A stretch of 64,000 nucleotides of DNA from Lepidodermella squamata (taxonomy: Eukaryota; Gastrotricha), in assembly GCA_047495785.1 (NCBI GenBank), contig JBLDXI010000016.1, positions 310,001 to 374,000 on the forward strand, read 5' to 3'. Below, piece by piece: positions 32,464-45,022 of the stretch. The position numbers were made by a program, and so were the translations under genes. Below the pieces are notes generated by a model. The model had not been told where the DNA came from. It worked only from the letters and a program-made list of their open reading frames with translations, and searched no databases. The first letter of the stretch is position 1. Each line of letters begins with the position of its first letter.

Positions 32464-35400
32464 TTACAATCTTTTCGCCAGAAATCTAACAACAGACGAA
32501 TGGCCTTTGGCTGTAGCGATTCCATGCGGAGTTAGGCCGGAGTTGTTTCGAATGTGAAGAGCGTTTTGATAGTTCTTGTAAAGAAGTTGAACAACGTCCA
32601 AGTTGCCACCAGCTGCTGCTCGATGTAGAGGTGTATTGCCTTTGTTATCAACAGTTGAAATGCAGCTGGGTTGATTTTTATGAAGAAAATCAGTAACATC
32701 GAGAAAACCGCCTTTCGCAGCTAAATGAAGAGGATTAGACCCATTCTTATCCAATTTCTCAGCAGCTAAGGGCCATAGCTCATACAGAACCTCAACAGCC
32801 TTGAATTGCCCTTTCGAGCTAGCTGAATGCAAAGCAGTAGCTCCGGAGTGATCTGTTGATTTCAAAGCCGCAGGTTCGAAATCGATAAGGTATTTAACGA
32901 CCTCAATCCTCCCATTCTGAGCAGCAGCGTGAACTGCATTATTCGATCCATTGGTCAAACCGTCTGTTAATTCCGGATTTCTCTCAATGAGACACTTCAT
33001 GACATCCAATCGACCCTTCGAAGCAGCGACATGGAAGATTTGCTGCGGCTCATTCGAGTCGATCCCGTTCGACTCCGCCCATTTCTCGACGCAGAACTCT
33101 GCGATTCGATCGTGGCCTTTCTTCATCGCAATTTCGATAGGAGATGGCCTTGCAAAAGTTTTGAACCAATCCGGAGACTTGAAATAAAGGTATTTCACCA
33201 CATCTAATCGATCTAAAGATGCGGCTTGTGGTAGTATTGAACGAGAGCTAGCTTTGGTCAGTTTTCTCAATGACAACCATTGTTGAAAGAGATAGTCCGA
33301 AACAGCAACATCTCGCTTTTCTACGCTGTAATCTAGACAGCTTTTCCCGTCCGAATCGAATAAATCCAGAGCTTTTAGATGTTTACCACAGACAAATTTG
33401 ACCAGATCCAAGTTCCCACTAGAGACCGCTGCGTGTAAAGGAATTAGCTCTTTGTCACTTGTTGCTAATTTTACAGCATCTGGCCATAGATTGAACAGAT
33501 ATATCGCGGTTTCTAGGTGGCCATTCATGCAAGCTGCGAAGAAGGAAGAGCAGCCTTCATTATTCAGCCACATAATTTGACCCTCCTCGCTCTTTGAGAT
33601 TACTAGCTTGACCATTTCCAATTTACCAGCGGATGACGCCGAGAAAAGCATATTGCCGTAGTCGGTCGATTTATGGCCGTGAATTCGGGCCCATTTGAGT
33701 AGGAAGAAATCGATGATTTTAGCTTGGTTCTTTGCTCGAGCTATGCCGAGAGGGGTCAGACCTTCGTTATTCGTGATTTCACTCGATTCAGGGCAAGCAT
33801 CGAACAGAAATTCGGCAACTTCCACGTGTCCATTTGCTACTGCGATATGAAGAGGGGTCGAGCCAGTTGAATCGAGTAGACTTCCATTAGAAGGACATTT
33901 CCCGAAGAGATATTCCACCGTACCAAGATCGCCACTTCCAGCTGCAGCGTGAAGAGGGGTTAGACTCGTCTTGGGTAAAACGATTGATGGGAATTTCGGG
34001 CGGGTCTCTACAATGTAACGAACAACGTCGCAAACTCCTTGTGACGAAACTATAAAGAATAGTCGTTTGTTGTTCTTCGAGGAAAGTCGGTTGTAAGCAA
34101 CCCAGCCTTGAAATAGAAACTTGGCCACATCTTGATGGTTCTCATTGAGAGCCGACCCCAGAGGTAAGAAACCATCCTCATCTTTCCGATTCATTTGCTT
34201 AGGCTCAGCAAATAGGAGGAATCGCGTTGCTTCGAAATTGCCTTTCATCGCTGAGATATGGAGAGGGGTTCGTCCTTCAGAATCCACAAATTTCAATGGT
34301 TGATCGAAATTATCGACCAACATTTGTAGAATTTGAAGATTTCCAACCCCGGCAGCAGTGTGGAGAGGATTGGTCTTTCCATCCTCGAAAGCCAACCCCT
34401 TGCCAGAGACATTCTTGCAGAGACTTTGAACGATATCTAAACTGCCATCACGACAGGCTTGATTCAGCATTGAGATGTTGTCAGTTCGATCCAAATCGTT
34501 CTCCCTAGCCCATTTTTTCAGCAGATAATCAGCGACTTCTTTGTGATTGTTCCTCGAAGCTAGTTTAAGAGCCGTTGAGCCTCTTCCGTCAACCAAATTG
34601 AGGCATTTGGGCCATTCTACAAGAATAAATCTCACGCATAATAGGTGACCGCTTTGAGCTGCGAAATGAAGGACTGTTGATCGATCCTTTGCCACTTTTT
34701 TTATTCCTTCTGGCGATTTTTCGACTAGAAATCGCAACGCCTCAAGGTGACCTTCCTTAGCTGCTGCATGGTAAGCTGTTTCCTCATTCGATCCATTTGT
34801 CGCATGAATGGAAGTCGAGTCTTTCGAAAGGCAATATCGAATCAAGCCGAGATTGTTCTCATGAGCAGCTTGATGCAGTATCGCGGAGAATATCCTCGGA
34901 TCTAAATGATTCGATTTAGCCCATTCTTCAAGAAGGGATTCCGCAACTTTAGTGTGGCCGGCTTCTAGGGCGACATCGAAGGGAGATTGGGAAGATTCAT
35001 TCAACTCAGAAACCGACTTAGGCTTGAGTTTAACAAGAAATCTAACTAAACTCTCGTGCCCCTTTGAAGCAGCCTTGTGAAGAGGACTTCCGCCGTCTTC
35101 AGTTTTCGACTCCAGCAGAGAAGGATTTTTCTTGGCTATAAACCGAACGATGCCCAAGTTGCCTTTTGAGCAGGCCTTAAAGAACTGCTCCCCCTCAGTC
35201 TTCTCGTCCAAGTTGTGACTGTCGACCCATTTTTGAAAAAGAACCTCGGCTGTAGATGAATGTCCATTTTCTACCGCGAGATCTAGCGGGGTTTTTCCGT
35301 CAGAATTCTGTTTTTCAGTTAATTTTTGGTTCTCGGAATACAAAAACTCAACGATCTTCGACTGGCCAGCAGATGCTGCGGAATGCATAGCAGTCGACCC

Positions 35401-38400
35401 ATCAGAGCTTGCAATCGTAAAAGCCTCCGGCCTCTTTTCGCTTAGAAATCTGACCACGTCAAGATGACCGTTCGAACAAGCAGCGTGAAGGGCTGTTCTA
35501 CCAAAATTATCCCGTCTATCATAAATAGACGGTTCTGCTTCGAAAAGGTGTTGAACAACCTTGATTCGGCCATGTTTAGCTGCGAGGAGGAAAGAAGACT
35601 CCCCAATTTCGCTCACAGATTCGATAGATTTGGGAGAAATTTTCTCAATTGCTTTAACCACATCTAGGCGACCTTTCACAGCAGCTTGTTGCATCATTGA
35701 GTCGTGGGAAGACGATGGGAATGATCTGTTTAGTAAATATTCTATCACTGAGGTGTGATCCTTAGATACAGCAAGGTCCAGGGGTGTTTCGTTCTTTTTC
35801 GATTCAGCCTCTTGGTTCGACCTCGCATCTTCAATCAGGAACTTGACGACTTCAAGATGTCCCTTTGAACACGCCAAGTGGAGCGGTGTTCGGCCTGACT
35901 CATCTTTAATCCAAGTAGATTCCGGACTTTTTGAATAAAGTAACCTGGCCACTTCCAACCGGCCATAACTCGAAGCAATATGAAGCAGGGTTTGATCTTT
36001 CCGATCTTTCAGTTTAATTGAATCTGGATCACGTTGGGTTAGGAATCTAACTATGGCGAGGTCATCGTTTTTTACAGCTTGGCTCAGCATTTGTAGTAAG
36101 TCGTCAGCTGGTACTTCCCTAGCAAAAGCCCATTTTTCTAGCAGAAGTTTCACGACGGTTTCTCGGTTTATTTCCTCGGCTACATCCAAAGGGGATCGAC
36201 CTAATTTGTCTTTGAGTTTGAGAGCCTCAGGGCAAAGTTCCATCAGCAGATCGAGAGTTTCTGTATGACCTCGACTACAGCATTCATGGAAAGGAGTTAG
36301 TCCAGAGCCGTTTGTAGTCTCAATACCATCAGGCCATTTTTCAAACAGGAATCGTATCGAATCATGATTTTTGTTGATGCATGCTAGATGAAGAGCCGAG
36401 CCAGATTTCTCTGATATGTGCTCCGAAGCTTCCGGCCAAAATCTGCAGATTAACTCGGCAGTTTTAAGCTGGTTGTTAGCAGCAGCAACATGGAGGCAAG
36501 TTTCCCCATCAGCATTCATCGTTTTCAAGGATTTAGGTGAAGTTGAATGCAAGTAGCGTAAAATATCGAGGTTTCCCTTTGAAGCGGCTCTAAAGAGCAT
36601 TTGATGATGATCAGATTCCGGAATTCGATTAGAATCAGCCCAGATTTTAGCCAGAAGCTTCGCAACGTTAGAATGGCTGGATTTAACAGCAATATCCAAG
36701 CCTGTCTCCCCATGTTTATCAGTCATTTGAGCAAGACTGCTATCGGTTTTGGTTAGAAGGTTCGCAATGTCAATTCTGCCGCTTTGAGCCCCGTAATGTA
36801 ACGCTGTTTGGCCATCTTCATCGGTTGATTGCGTTAAGCCAGGTGAATTCTCACAGATGTATTTAACAATATCAAAATGGCCATTGGAGCAGGCGATTAG
36901 GAGAGAGTTTCTGCCATCTCCGTCGGTAGCTTTTATCGATTTGGGCTTTTTCTCGTGTATAAATTTGAAAATCGAAGTATCGCCTCCGTTTGCAGCCGTG
37001 AGAAGGTGGGTATCGTAGCTATCTTCTGAAACCCCATTTTCCTCAGCCCAAGCTTTGAAAAAGACTTCGGCTACATTTTTGTGACCATTCATCAAAGCTG
37101 AATCCATCGGGCATAGATTCTTCTTATCTCGAAGTTTCGATGAATCAGGGTTCATTTCTAGGAGTAACCGGGTGGTTTCAACTTGGCCGGCTGATGAAGC
37201 TGAATGAAGAGGGGTCCATCCATCCTCGTCAGTTATCTCAGCAGCTTGAGGCCAATGCTCAAGAATGAACTTCAAAATGCTCAAATGGCCTTTGGAGCTA
37301 GCAAGATGAGCCAGTGTCTTGCCTCGGCTTAAAATCTTCCTCAAATCTTGCATGGAGCCATTCTCGGATAGAAACTCGACAACATCGAGATGGCCATTAG
37401 AAACTGATTCGATTAAGGCGGTTTGTTTGGCTGAATTTGCTTCCTTAGCATGAACTCGTTGGGTTACCTTTGCAATCTCTAAATCCCCAACGGAGCAGGC
37501 TTTAACAAAAATCGTTCGGAAATCACTCGAGGAACATTGATTCGAAGCTGCCCATTGTCTCAAAAAGAAATCAGCTGTCTTTGCGCGACAAACGTCAAGA
37601 GGAGTTAGGTCGTCATGGTCCTTTACTTTTGCAGCATCTGAGTACCTTTCGACAAGATATTGGCTCGCTTCGACATGGTCATTCATCGCAGATAGATGTA
37701 AAGGTATTCTTCCGTCTTTGTCGATGGCTTTGATCAATTTTGGCGATTTTTGATAGAAGAACTGGACAAGACCGAGGTGACCCATTTGAGCAGCGATGTG
37801 GAGAAGACTTCGATCGTTCTCGTCCACACTATCGATAAGCCCCTCGGACTTTTTCAGGATAACTTTCGCGATATCTAGCCTCTTCAAAAGCGAAGCCTTG
37901 AGCAGGGCTTCCTTCAAATCTGACGAGTCCAAATGTCGCTGAGACATCCATTTTTTGAGGATGTAATCAGAAATTTCCTGATTTCGTTCGGATACGTCAA
38001 AAATAGTTTCGCCTCTTTTGTTGACATAATCGATTTGATCAGGGTGTTTTTTTAGAAGAAACTTGACGACTTGAAAGTGGCCATTTCTCGCAGCGGCGTG
38101 GCTGGGTATTTCGCCGGAGTAATTACCCTGAGATGCAGCTTCAGGCCACGCGTTATACAGCAATTCGACCGTTGATAAATGACCATTTAGAGCAGCAACG
38201 TAGAGCGACGTCTGTCTGTTCTCACCGAGAAGTCTCACAGCTAAGCTTGAATGGTTGAGGATTTCTGTTACCAGGTCGGTATTCCCTTCAGAGGCGGCTT
38301 GGTAAATCGCAGGAATCTGATTATTCGGCAGGTTGTTTGGTCTGAAATGGGAAATTAAACAGTTTTGCCTGTTGAACACCAATCCTCAAATTACTCGTTC

Positions 38401-38429
38401 TGGATCGGAATAATTCTCTTCTTAGGCAT
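32464..38429 (-). CDS. Giant ankyrin-repeat protein (about 50 repeats)
   Basis: Two exons on the minus strand: 38429-38395 (MPKKRIIPIQN) and 38341-32464, with a 53-nt intron (GTAATT...TTTCAG), 1970 aa. The large exon has no ATG before its first repeat, so the small first exon supplies the start. The whole protein is ankyrin repeats of the form DGxTPLHxAAxxGHLEVVKFL with no signal peptide, membrane segment, kinase or death domain. Repeats are grouped: about every 132-168 residues a KWA-type linker recurs (KWMSQRHLDSSD, QWAASNQCSSSD, AWAEENGVSEDS, IWADSNRIPESD and so on). I count about 13 such blocks. It is probably a long solenoid scaffold; the partners are unknown. The first-exon splice keeps phase 2. 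Confidence 0.85.
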
Positions 38430-38961
38430 TTCCGGTTTACTATGGTAGATTTTCTCGATTTACATCTGCGAAACGGTAACACGGATTTTTATATTTTTCA
38501 TATGTCAACTACAGGCTGAATGCTGAGTGCTGAGTTCAATGAGCTCAAAATTATGTACCCGTTTCCATGCTCCCGATGAATGGGCTCATAAAAAAGGGAA
38601 GACTCTCCTTTGATGAAGAGTGAGTAATAATCTCTATACTGTGAATAGACCCAAGACACTTGGTTTAGCTGGTTTTTTATCACTAATTGTTCCCCAATTT
38701 AATTTACCAAAATTTAATAATGACTCGAGCATTTTTTTCTCTTTTCTTGCAAATTTGTTTGCGTTTATTTGTCTTTAGTTATACATGATTTTGCACAAAA
38801 AGTGATAGGAATGTCATTCAGCATCACACATGCATCCCAAACATCCCTGGTATCAATCGATTTCAAACGCGAGGTGTCAACCGGAAGCCTCAAATGCGCA
38901 CCAGATGAGTTTTATCTTGTGATAAACCACACGAACGATTTCGCTTTCCTTCGGCTCGACA

Positions 38962-39661
38962 ATGTTTTTCGCTAACATCATGGCTAAGGGCGATGGGTCC
39001 AACGAGATATCACCACGGCGGGCTAGCATTCAAAGCAAGGCTCTGATGCCTCGACCTGTCGGTGTGGCTCTTCGAGAACTTTTTGGTGAATACGTTGTTA
39101 AATCGGACAAGTCAACAGTCAGCAAAATCGCGAAAATTAGCGTGGTAAAACTGGCGGAATCTGCCAACAAAATCGGCCTGTATTTCGCGTCGAATTACTG
39201 CGCTAATTCAATGAGATTCACGACGAAATTGAACGCGTTCTACGCAAAAAATAAAGACAAGACGCCCGGAGGGTTGGAAATCGTTCAAGTATGCCCCGAT
39301 AAGGATGAAGACAGGTTTTATACTTCGCTTTAGTACTTTCAAGCAGTCGGTTTCTATTATATTTCAGCTTTTCACACTACCTCGCCACTTTTCCGTGGTA
39401 TGCAGTTGACTTCAAACAGACGAAAGCAAGGGTATGATTCTAGTTTCAAATGTCAGTTTGCTTGACAAATTCATTTGAAGGACGACCTCCCAAACAAGTT
39501 TGGCGTGGCAAAGACACCACAGTTGATATTTTTGGACAGCATTTCTGGCGAAGTTTGTTTCCTCTCCAGGCTTTATTTTTGGAACTAACAGATTTGCATA
39601 GCAGGTTATCTCAGCTGAAGGTGTTGCCTTGATTGAGCAAGAAACGACTGGTACCAGCTAA
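38962..39661 (+). CDS. Nucleoredoxin-like protein 5, second active-site Cys lost
   Basis: Exons 38962-39314, 39368-39431, 39481-39552 and 39605-39661 give 181 aa (175 if the ATG at 38980 is used). Exons 2 and 3 are 64 and 72 nt, as in paralogue 4, and the N-terminal ALRELFGEYVVKSD is shared with it. The active-site region reads GLYFASNYCANSMRFTTKL: the first cysteine is kept and the second is replaced by Ser, a C-x-x-S arrangement. In thioredoxin-fold proteins C-x-x-S can retain monothiol chemistry. The segment after it (TFPWYAVDFKQT, KTPQLIFLD) is conserved. A fast-evolving member of the local family. Confidence 0.7.
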
Positions 39662-40332
39662 TACGAATCACGCATAAGCAGACTTTCAGCTGATAGATGA
39701 TTCATTCTCAAAAACGATTAGTTAACCTTGTTACTCGAGCTTTGACACAATCTTTTTTGCTTATATTCACCATTTGCTATTCCTCTATACATCTGCAATG
39801 TTTCATGTTTTCTGGTACGGTCAGTAAAATTGAAACCTATGGATTTCGTCGCTGTTGAAAATGTTCTGCGTCGGAAATAGAAAATGTTGCATCTTCAAGA
39901 TTTTTGAAGAAAGAGAAGTTGAGCCGTCCGATGTTAGTCCAAAGCCAGCAGGATAGCGGCTGTCGAAGCCTCAAGAAGACTTTGAATCTGATGCCTTAGC
40001 TTGATAGAAGAGAGCATCCCGCTAACTAGAGCTGGAACCGTATCGTTTGTCATTGATAACTCCAACGAGATGGAAGACGTATAGGTAGCCGAAAAATATT
40101 ACATATAATGTGAATACACCCCGCATTTAGGGAAGGTGCTAATTAGGGAAAAGTCGATTTGCTTCATCTCAGCAGAAATAGTAAAAGCATGTTTCAATTC
40201 TCCTTTATTCCGATAAACAGAACAGCTCTCAGCAATAACTCCTCACTCCTCTACCTTCAACAGAACACAGAACTAGTGGGAAATTACCCACGTAAGATAT
40301 GCTCTCACGCTATCGTAATCGTACGTCATACG

Positions 40333-40909
40333 TCATTTGGCCTTATTATAGCATTTTTCCATGCATATCGCCATCGATGAATAAAATTCGTCATTGAAGT
40401 AGTTTGCTAGACATGCGACTGACGCCTGTGTGCATTTGTTCGTTCTTATGCTGTAGTAATAGTACCTGTTTGGATTGTATCCCTCCTGTCCAGGCTCGCA
40501 AGCCATCCTTATCGACGCTGGTTCCTTTTTTTGTACTGCGCCCGACAGTCGCCTTAATCACAGGATAATAGTGCATTTCGTTTCGAAAAATAACTGCTCA
40601 TACCTTCGTTGTCAACTATTTCACCTTGAAAAGAGCTCGCCACCAGCAATGCCAAGCAAAGAAGGCTAACGGGCCACAGCGAGAAGTTGCATCGTTTGGA
40701 TTGTCGAGAATGTGTACCGATTTTGGCATCCGGCCAAAATGGCACTAGGCCAACATTCCGGAAGATTCCATTCCAGATCTTTCTATGGACTATAAGTACG
40801 CGGCTTAAAGAGATTTTTGTACATGCGATACTTTCTGATGAGTCACTTGCAATAAACTAGAGAGTTTTCCCTTCTGTCCTGTTGCGCATACACTACCTGG
40901 ATATCACAC
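40333..40909 (-). pseudogene. Broken copy of the small secreted Cys-rich peptide gene
   Basis: Homologous to the intact copy at 41644-42012. Three lesions are visible. The codon aligned with the start ATG reads GTG (near 40905). About 200 bp are inserted between that point and the rest of the signal-peptide sequence (40604-40690). Two extra bases in a poly-A run near 40531-40538 shift the frame and lead to an early stop. The exon 2 splice acceptor (40552) and the 3' half are otherwise well kept, so the loss looks recent. If a different upstream exon is used, part of the gene could still be expressed. Confidence 0.6.
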
Positions 40910-41643
40910 CTGAAATGAGAAATGATGTTGGAATGACTATATGTTGTATGAAGAACCATGCTGGCTTAAATAGCGGATTTCAGCTACCATATGGCGATTT
41001 CCCAAACCCTTATCTGCAGCCTGATAAAAGTCCAGGATTGTAAATTGCGAATTTTCAATGAAATTGTATGTTTCGTTAACACACGATACGCCTCTGAATC
41101 CGCAGAAGTTTTACAAACGTTCGTTGAAACCGTGCATCTTTGTAATGATTTCTCGTAATTAAGTGCCCTGCCGTGTCGTGTCGAAATTGAACGTAGTTTC
41201 ACAGAATTGCAATACTGGAATTATCACAGGCTCTTTTCCGTCGTCATTATTACATCATTCAGCTTCATATCAAATACATCAAATCTTTTATGCTTATAAT
41301 GACCCTTTACTTTTCCTCTATAAATGTGTGTGTTCTCATGTTTCCTGGAACGGCCAATGAAAGCTTGACCTATGAGCGTTGTAGTGCTTGGTCTCGAAAT
41401 TGGAAAGGGCTGTATCTTTAACATTATGGAAAAAAGGAGGCCGAGCCGTCCGAAGCCTCAAGAAATTTCGAGTCCAATGACCTTTCTGATTGGAAGAGAG
41501 CTCAGCTTAAAAAGTAAAACAAATTCATGATTTTATTTCAGTTAACAGAACAGTTCAAGGCATTAAATCTTCCACTTTTGCAGCGGGAAGTTCGTCATGT
41601 GAGATATGCTAAAAATATGCTCTCGCGTTATCGTTATCGTACG

Positions 41644-42012
41644 TCATTTGGCCTTTTTATGACATTTTTCAATGCATATCGATTCGCTTGAATATAGTGG
41701 TTGACCAGCGAAGTTGATTAGACATGCGCATGTTGCCTGCGTGCATCTTTTCGTTTCTGTGCAGTAGTAATAGTACCCGTTTAGATTGTAATCTTCCTGG
41801 TCAGGCCAGCAAGCCTGCCTTGTCGACGCCGGTTCGCCTTTGTACTGCGCCTGACAGCCGTCTTAAGAAAAATCAATTGGTAATAGCGCAATTCCTTTTG
41901 AAGAAGAACTGTCTATACCTTCGTTGTCAACTATTTCACCTTGTAAAGAGCTCGCCACCAGCAATGCCAAGCAAAATAGGCCAATAGGCCTAATCGAGAA
42001 GTTTGATATCAT
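41644..42012 (-). CDS. Small secreted Cys-rich peptide
   Basis: Two exons on the minus strand, 42012-41919 and 41861-41644, intron 57 nt, 103 aa. Exon 1 encodes a signal peptide (MISNFSIRPIGLFCLALLVA, cleaved near the Ser-Ser-Leu). Exon 2 carries the cysteines: one shortly after the splice, one before WPDQ, then a tyrosine-rich NGYYYYC, followed by KRC, a C-x-C pair and a terminal C-x3-C (CIEKC). The tyrosine-rich stretch and the final C-x3-C recall Kunitz/BPTI domains, but the inner spacing does not fit the standard pattern, so I do not assign the family. A broken paralogue lies at 40333-40909. Confidence 0.6.
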
Positions 42013-42300
42013 GCTTAAAATGATGTTAGAATGACTATGTTGTATGAAGAACCATGCCGGCTTAAATAGACGATTCCAGCCACCATCTGGCGAATTCCCA
42101 AACCCTTATCTGCAGCCTGAGAAAACTCCAGGATTGTAAATTGCGAATTTTCAATGAAATTGTATGTTTCGTTAACACACGATACGCCTCTGAATCCGCA
42201 GAAGTTTTACAAACGTTCGTTGAAACCGTGCATCTTTGTAATGATTTCTCGTAATTAAGTGCCCCGCCAAGTCGTGTGTCGTGTCGGAATTAAACATGTA

Positions 42301-42802
42301 GTTTCACCGAAAATTCGCATAAACAATACTGAGCCTTTTCCCACGCTCTTTCCCGTCGTCATTTTTACATCATTCAGCATGATATCATATAATACATGCA
42401 ATTTGTTGCAAGGCCCCATCAGCCATTAGCCTTCTTCCCTTGACATTGAGGGTGGTGAGCTCTTGTAATAGCTGACAGCTTCATTTCATTTTGAGAAATT
42501 TTTAATCGCGAACTTACAAATTGCACGGGGCGATCTGATCACGCAGAGCTTGAGAGCTTTTTCACATGCCCCTCCTTGTCTTTCTAAAGAGATAAAAATT
42601 TATTAAAAATGTGGACCCAATTTAACAATCAGGTTGCCTTACGATATATAATAAAAAATTAGCCTTGAATTCGAACAATGGTAAACACAACGACAAACGT
42701 TCGACAGGATAGCTAAGTATGACAGTGAAGTATGAGATCAGTTCCTAAATATACCCAGTTGACATTTACAGCACAGCAAAAGAATGTACAACACGACTTC
42801 TA
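42301..42802. other. Intergenic region
   Basis: The first 130 bp show partial similarity to 41200-41300, the edge of the tandem duplication. Nothing else was recognised before the receptor gene. Confidence 0.4.
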
Positions 42803-44070
42803 CTAAAATGCGATAACTGAAGCAATGGAGGATCGCTTTTCAGAAACCGTCGATACGCGTCGATTCCTCAGCAAATTTTCATAGAATTCCGGTCGTAAGC
42901 ACTGAACAATGGGCGTGATAGCCATTTGCAGCATCATTATTATGACGGCTGATCTATGCGTCCAGGTTCGTAGAGCATACGGCCCAGCTGAATCGTAGAA
43001 CGGCAGCAAAATCACTGAAATCAGCAAAGGAACGCGACAAATAACAGAGATGAAGAAAACCGCAATCGATTGCTTCACGAGGAATATGTCCATCTCACGC
43101 CAGTCAGGTAAACACGGTGCGTTCAGCGTGATTGACTCAGTCGATGAGAAGCGCCTGTCTAATAAAGCTGGTAGGCTGAGTGAAGGTGCGACCTTTGAGG
43201 CTCTTTGAAGCATTCCGAAAATCGACCCATAGTTAATGCCAAGGCCGAGGTCGACCGCTAGAAGAACGACGAAGCTGTAGACTGTGATAAGGATTGAAGT
43301 ATCGGTCTCGCCAAGCCTGAATGCGAAATTGCCACAGTAAGCTTTGTAAGTCCCATTCGCAACCTCTGGGACGCTCAAAAATTGAACCTCGATGGATGTG
43401 AGAGGATAAATATGAAGGGTTCTCCAGATTCCCCAGGAACCAGCCGCCAAAACAAGTGCTTTTAGCGTAAGCTACAGAAAAAATATAGCAACAAGCTCAA
43501 GATTAATCATGCAAAACTCACTATTTTTGCAAATGTTGATGGGTTTTGGCAGTTTGATTGAATACAGAGCTTCCTCTCGAAACTTATCAGGAGCATTACT
43601 GAAAAGCTGAAGGATCCAGACGCGAAAGAAGCCCAAGCCAGGCTGATGCAAGCGTCGTTATCTGATTCCCAGAATCCTGTCTCCAGGGTTATGATGTTAG
43701 GTACTGTTATAGTTAGACAGCAAATAAAATTGCTGATCCCAAGCATGGCCGTTAGATAGAGAAAATCCGCCTTGACCCGCCGTTTGTAGAATACTATACC
43801 ATTTGCGATTGTTGTTGCTAAAACGGCGGAAGTAAGGATGCAGAGAATTACCACGTAAGGAAGCCGATCTTTCATCGATTTAGCATGAACATCGTGATAC
43901 CATCCGACGAAGTAGGGCCTCGGGCTATTGAAGCCTCGATTTGGGATTTCTCCTATCAACCAATCGTAGACGAAGCCGGCGTTGGGTGATTTCTCAATTT
44001 TGTCCATATTTCTATTGAAATACTGATTGACTTTAGTGATTGAAGCAGCAAGATTGTGCCCCTTTGACAT
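42803..44070 (-). CDS. Rhodopsin-like 7TM receptor 1
   Basis: Two exons on the minus strand, 44070-43522 and 43471-42803, intron 50 nt (GTGAGT...CTGTAG), phase 0, 405 aa. Seven hydrophobic helices are visible: TM1 about 71-94, TM2 103-129, TM3 141-165 followed by FERK in the DRY position, TM4 just after the splice, a long TM5 beginning SILITVYSF, TM6 with CRVPLLISVILLPFY where CWxP is usual, and TM7 with ITPIVQCLRPEFY in the NPxxY position. A Cys before TM3 (DACISL) and one before TM5 (AYCGNF) could form the class A disulfide. N-glycosylation is possible at NGTY. The divergent family A GPCR ligand is unknown. A close paralogue lies at 50095-51280 and a peptide precursor gene starts about 950 bp away in the opposite direction. 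Confidence 0.75.
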
Positions 44071-44198
44071 GCTGAAACATTATACACATGTAGTAGAACT
44101 AATTAGAGGAACATCATTAACTTGAGAGCAGAGTTTCGAATTTCGCTGTCTATAGATGAGAACTTCAAAAACATTGCTGCGGAGACTTAAGGACAGTG

Positions 44199-44222
44199 CG
44201 TAGTCGACGGCTTGTAAACTGC
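44199..44222 (+). promoter_or_regulatory. Shared upstream element, copy 1 (GPCR 1)
   Basis: CGTAGTCGACGGCTTGTAAA and following bases, about 130-150 bp upstream of GPCR 1. Homologous to the elements at 51785 and 53774. This is the most diverged copy; the E-box seen in the others is altered (CTGCCG). Confidence 0.35.
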
Positions 44223-45022
44223 CGGTAATTAATAGCAGATAATGCCCCTACTAAGCGACAATTTTGGTATTTATAGAGAATCAAACGTCAACATCTGTCA
44301 TTGGAGCTTTCCTGCTGAGCTTTAGACGATTCATGACTAATTGGTTGATTCAGTTAGCTAATTAAAATAATTATAATATGAGCAGCTGGTAACGCTCCAA
44401 TTGCAGAAATTATGCTTCTGATCATCAAAAGTTCCAGTTTTATGCCCACTTGAAGCCTTCAAGAGCTATCGATTTTAGGCCGAAATGTAATTTTTGAATA
44501 TTTATTTCCGCTTTTAAATATTTAAAATCATTTGTCCTTCATCATTTGTTATTTATTTCGTTTGAATCAGCCGAGGAAAGCTTCGAAAATAAGAGAATAG
44601 GAATATGTCTGAAGGTATTGACAGTCTATAACTCTTATAGACTCTTTATAGACTCTTTTAACTGCTAGGTATAAATTAGCGACAGAGGGCATCGATCTAT
44701 GCTATTCTATCTATGTCCCATTTTTGTCGTTTATGAGAGCAAATTCACTTTATATAGAAGCAGAAGAAATGGCCTGAAGATGCGCATCTTTATGACGGAT
44801 GAAAGATTTTAGCTGAATCCTTCAATTTATTGATTCGCAAATTAACTCATTCTGGACACCAAATATTTCTATTTCGAGCGGCTTTATTATTCATAATTGA
44901 ATCTTCAGAGGGCTAGACGGGCAGTAATTCGTAGGATTAGCCGCATACGTCATAAATTTGGTAAGGTGGACTGACATTTTTGAATTTTCCTAATTTCTAC
45001 ATTGCAAATTCGTTCTTTAAAA

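Larger units (their letters stand above)
39760..42300. repeat. Tandem duplication of about 1.1-1.45 kb
   Basis: Unit 1 (about 39760-41210) and unit 2 (about 41220-42300) match block by block. Matching pairs include 40905-41165 with 42005-42265 (near identical over more than 200 bp), 40430-40670 with 41735-41985, and 39765-40020 with 41290-41500. Unit 1 carries an extra segment of about 200 bp near 40691-40896. Each unit holds one small Cys-rich peptide gene on the minus strand. Confidence 0.75.

Noticed and set aside
32464-38429. Bacterial (endosymbiont) origin of the giant ankyrin gene
   Set aside because: It has a canonical 53-nt spliceosomal intron needed to supply the start codon, and base composition like its neighbours.
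40333-42012. Firm assignment of the small Cys-rich peptides to the Kunitz/BPTI family
   Set aside because: Only the tyrosine-rich stretch and final C-x3-C fit; the inner cysteine spacings differ from the family pattern.
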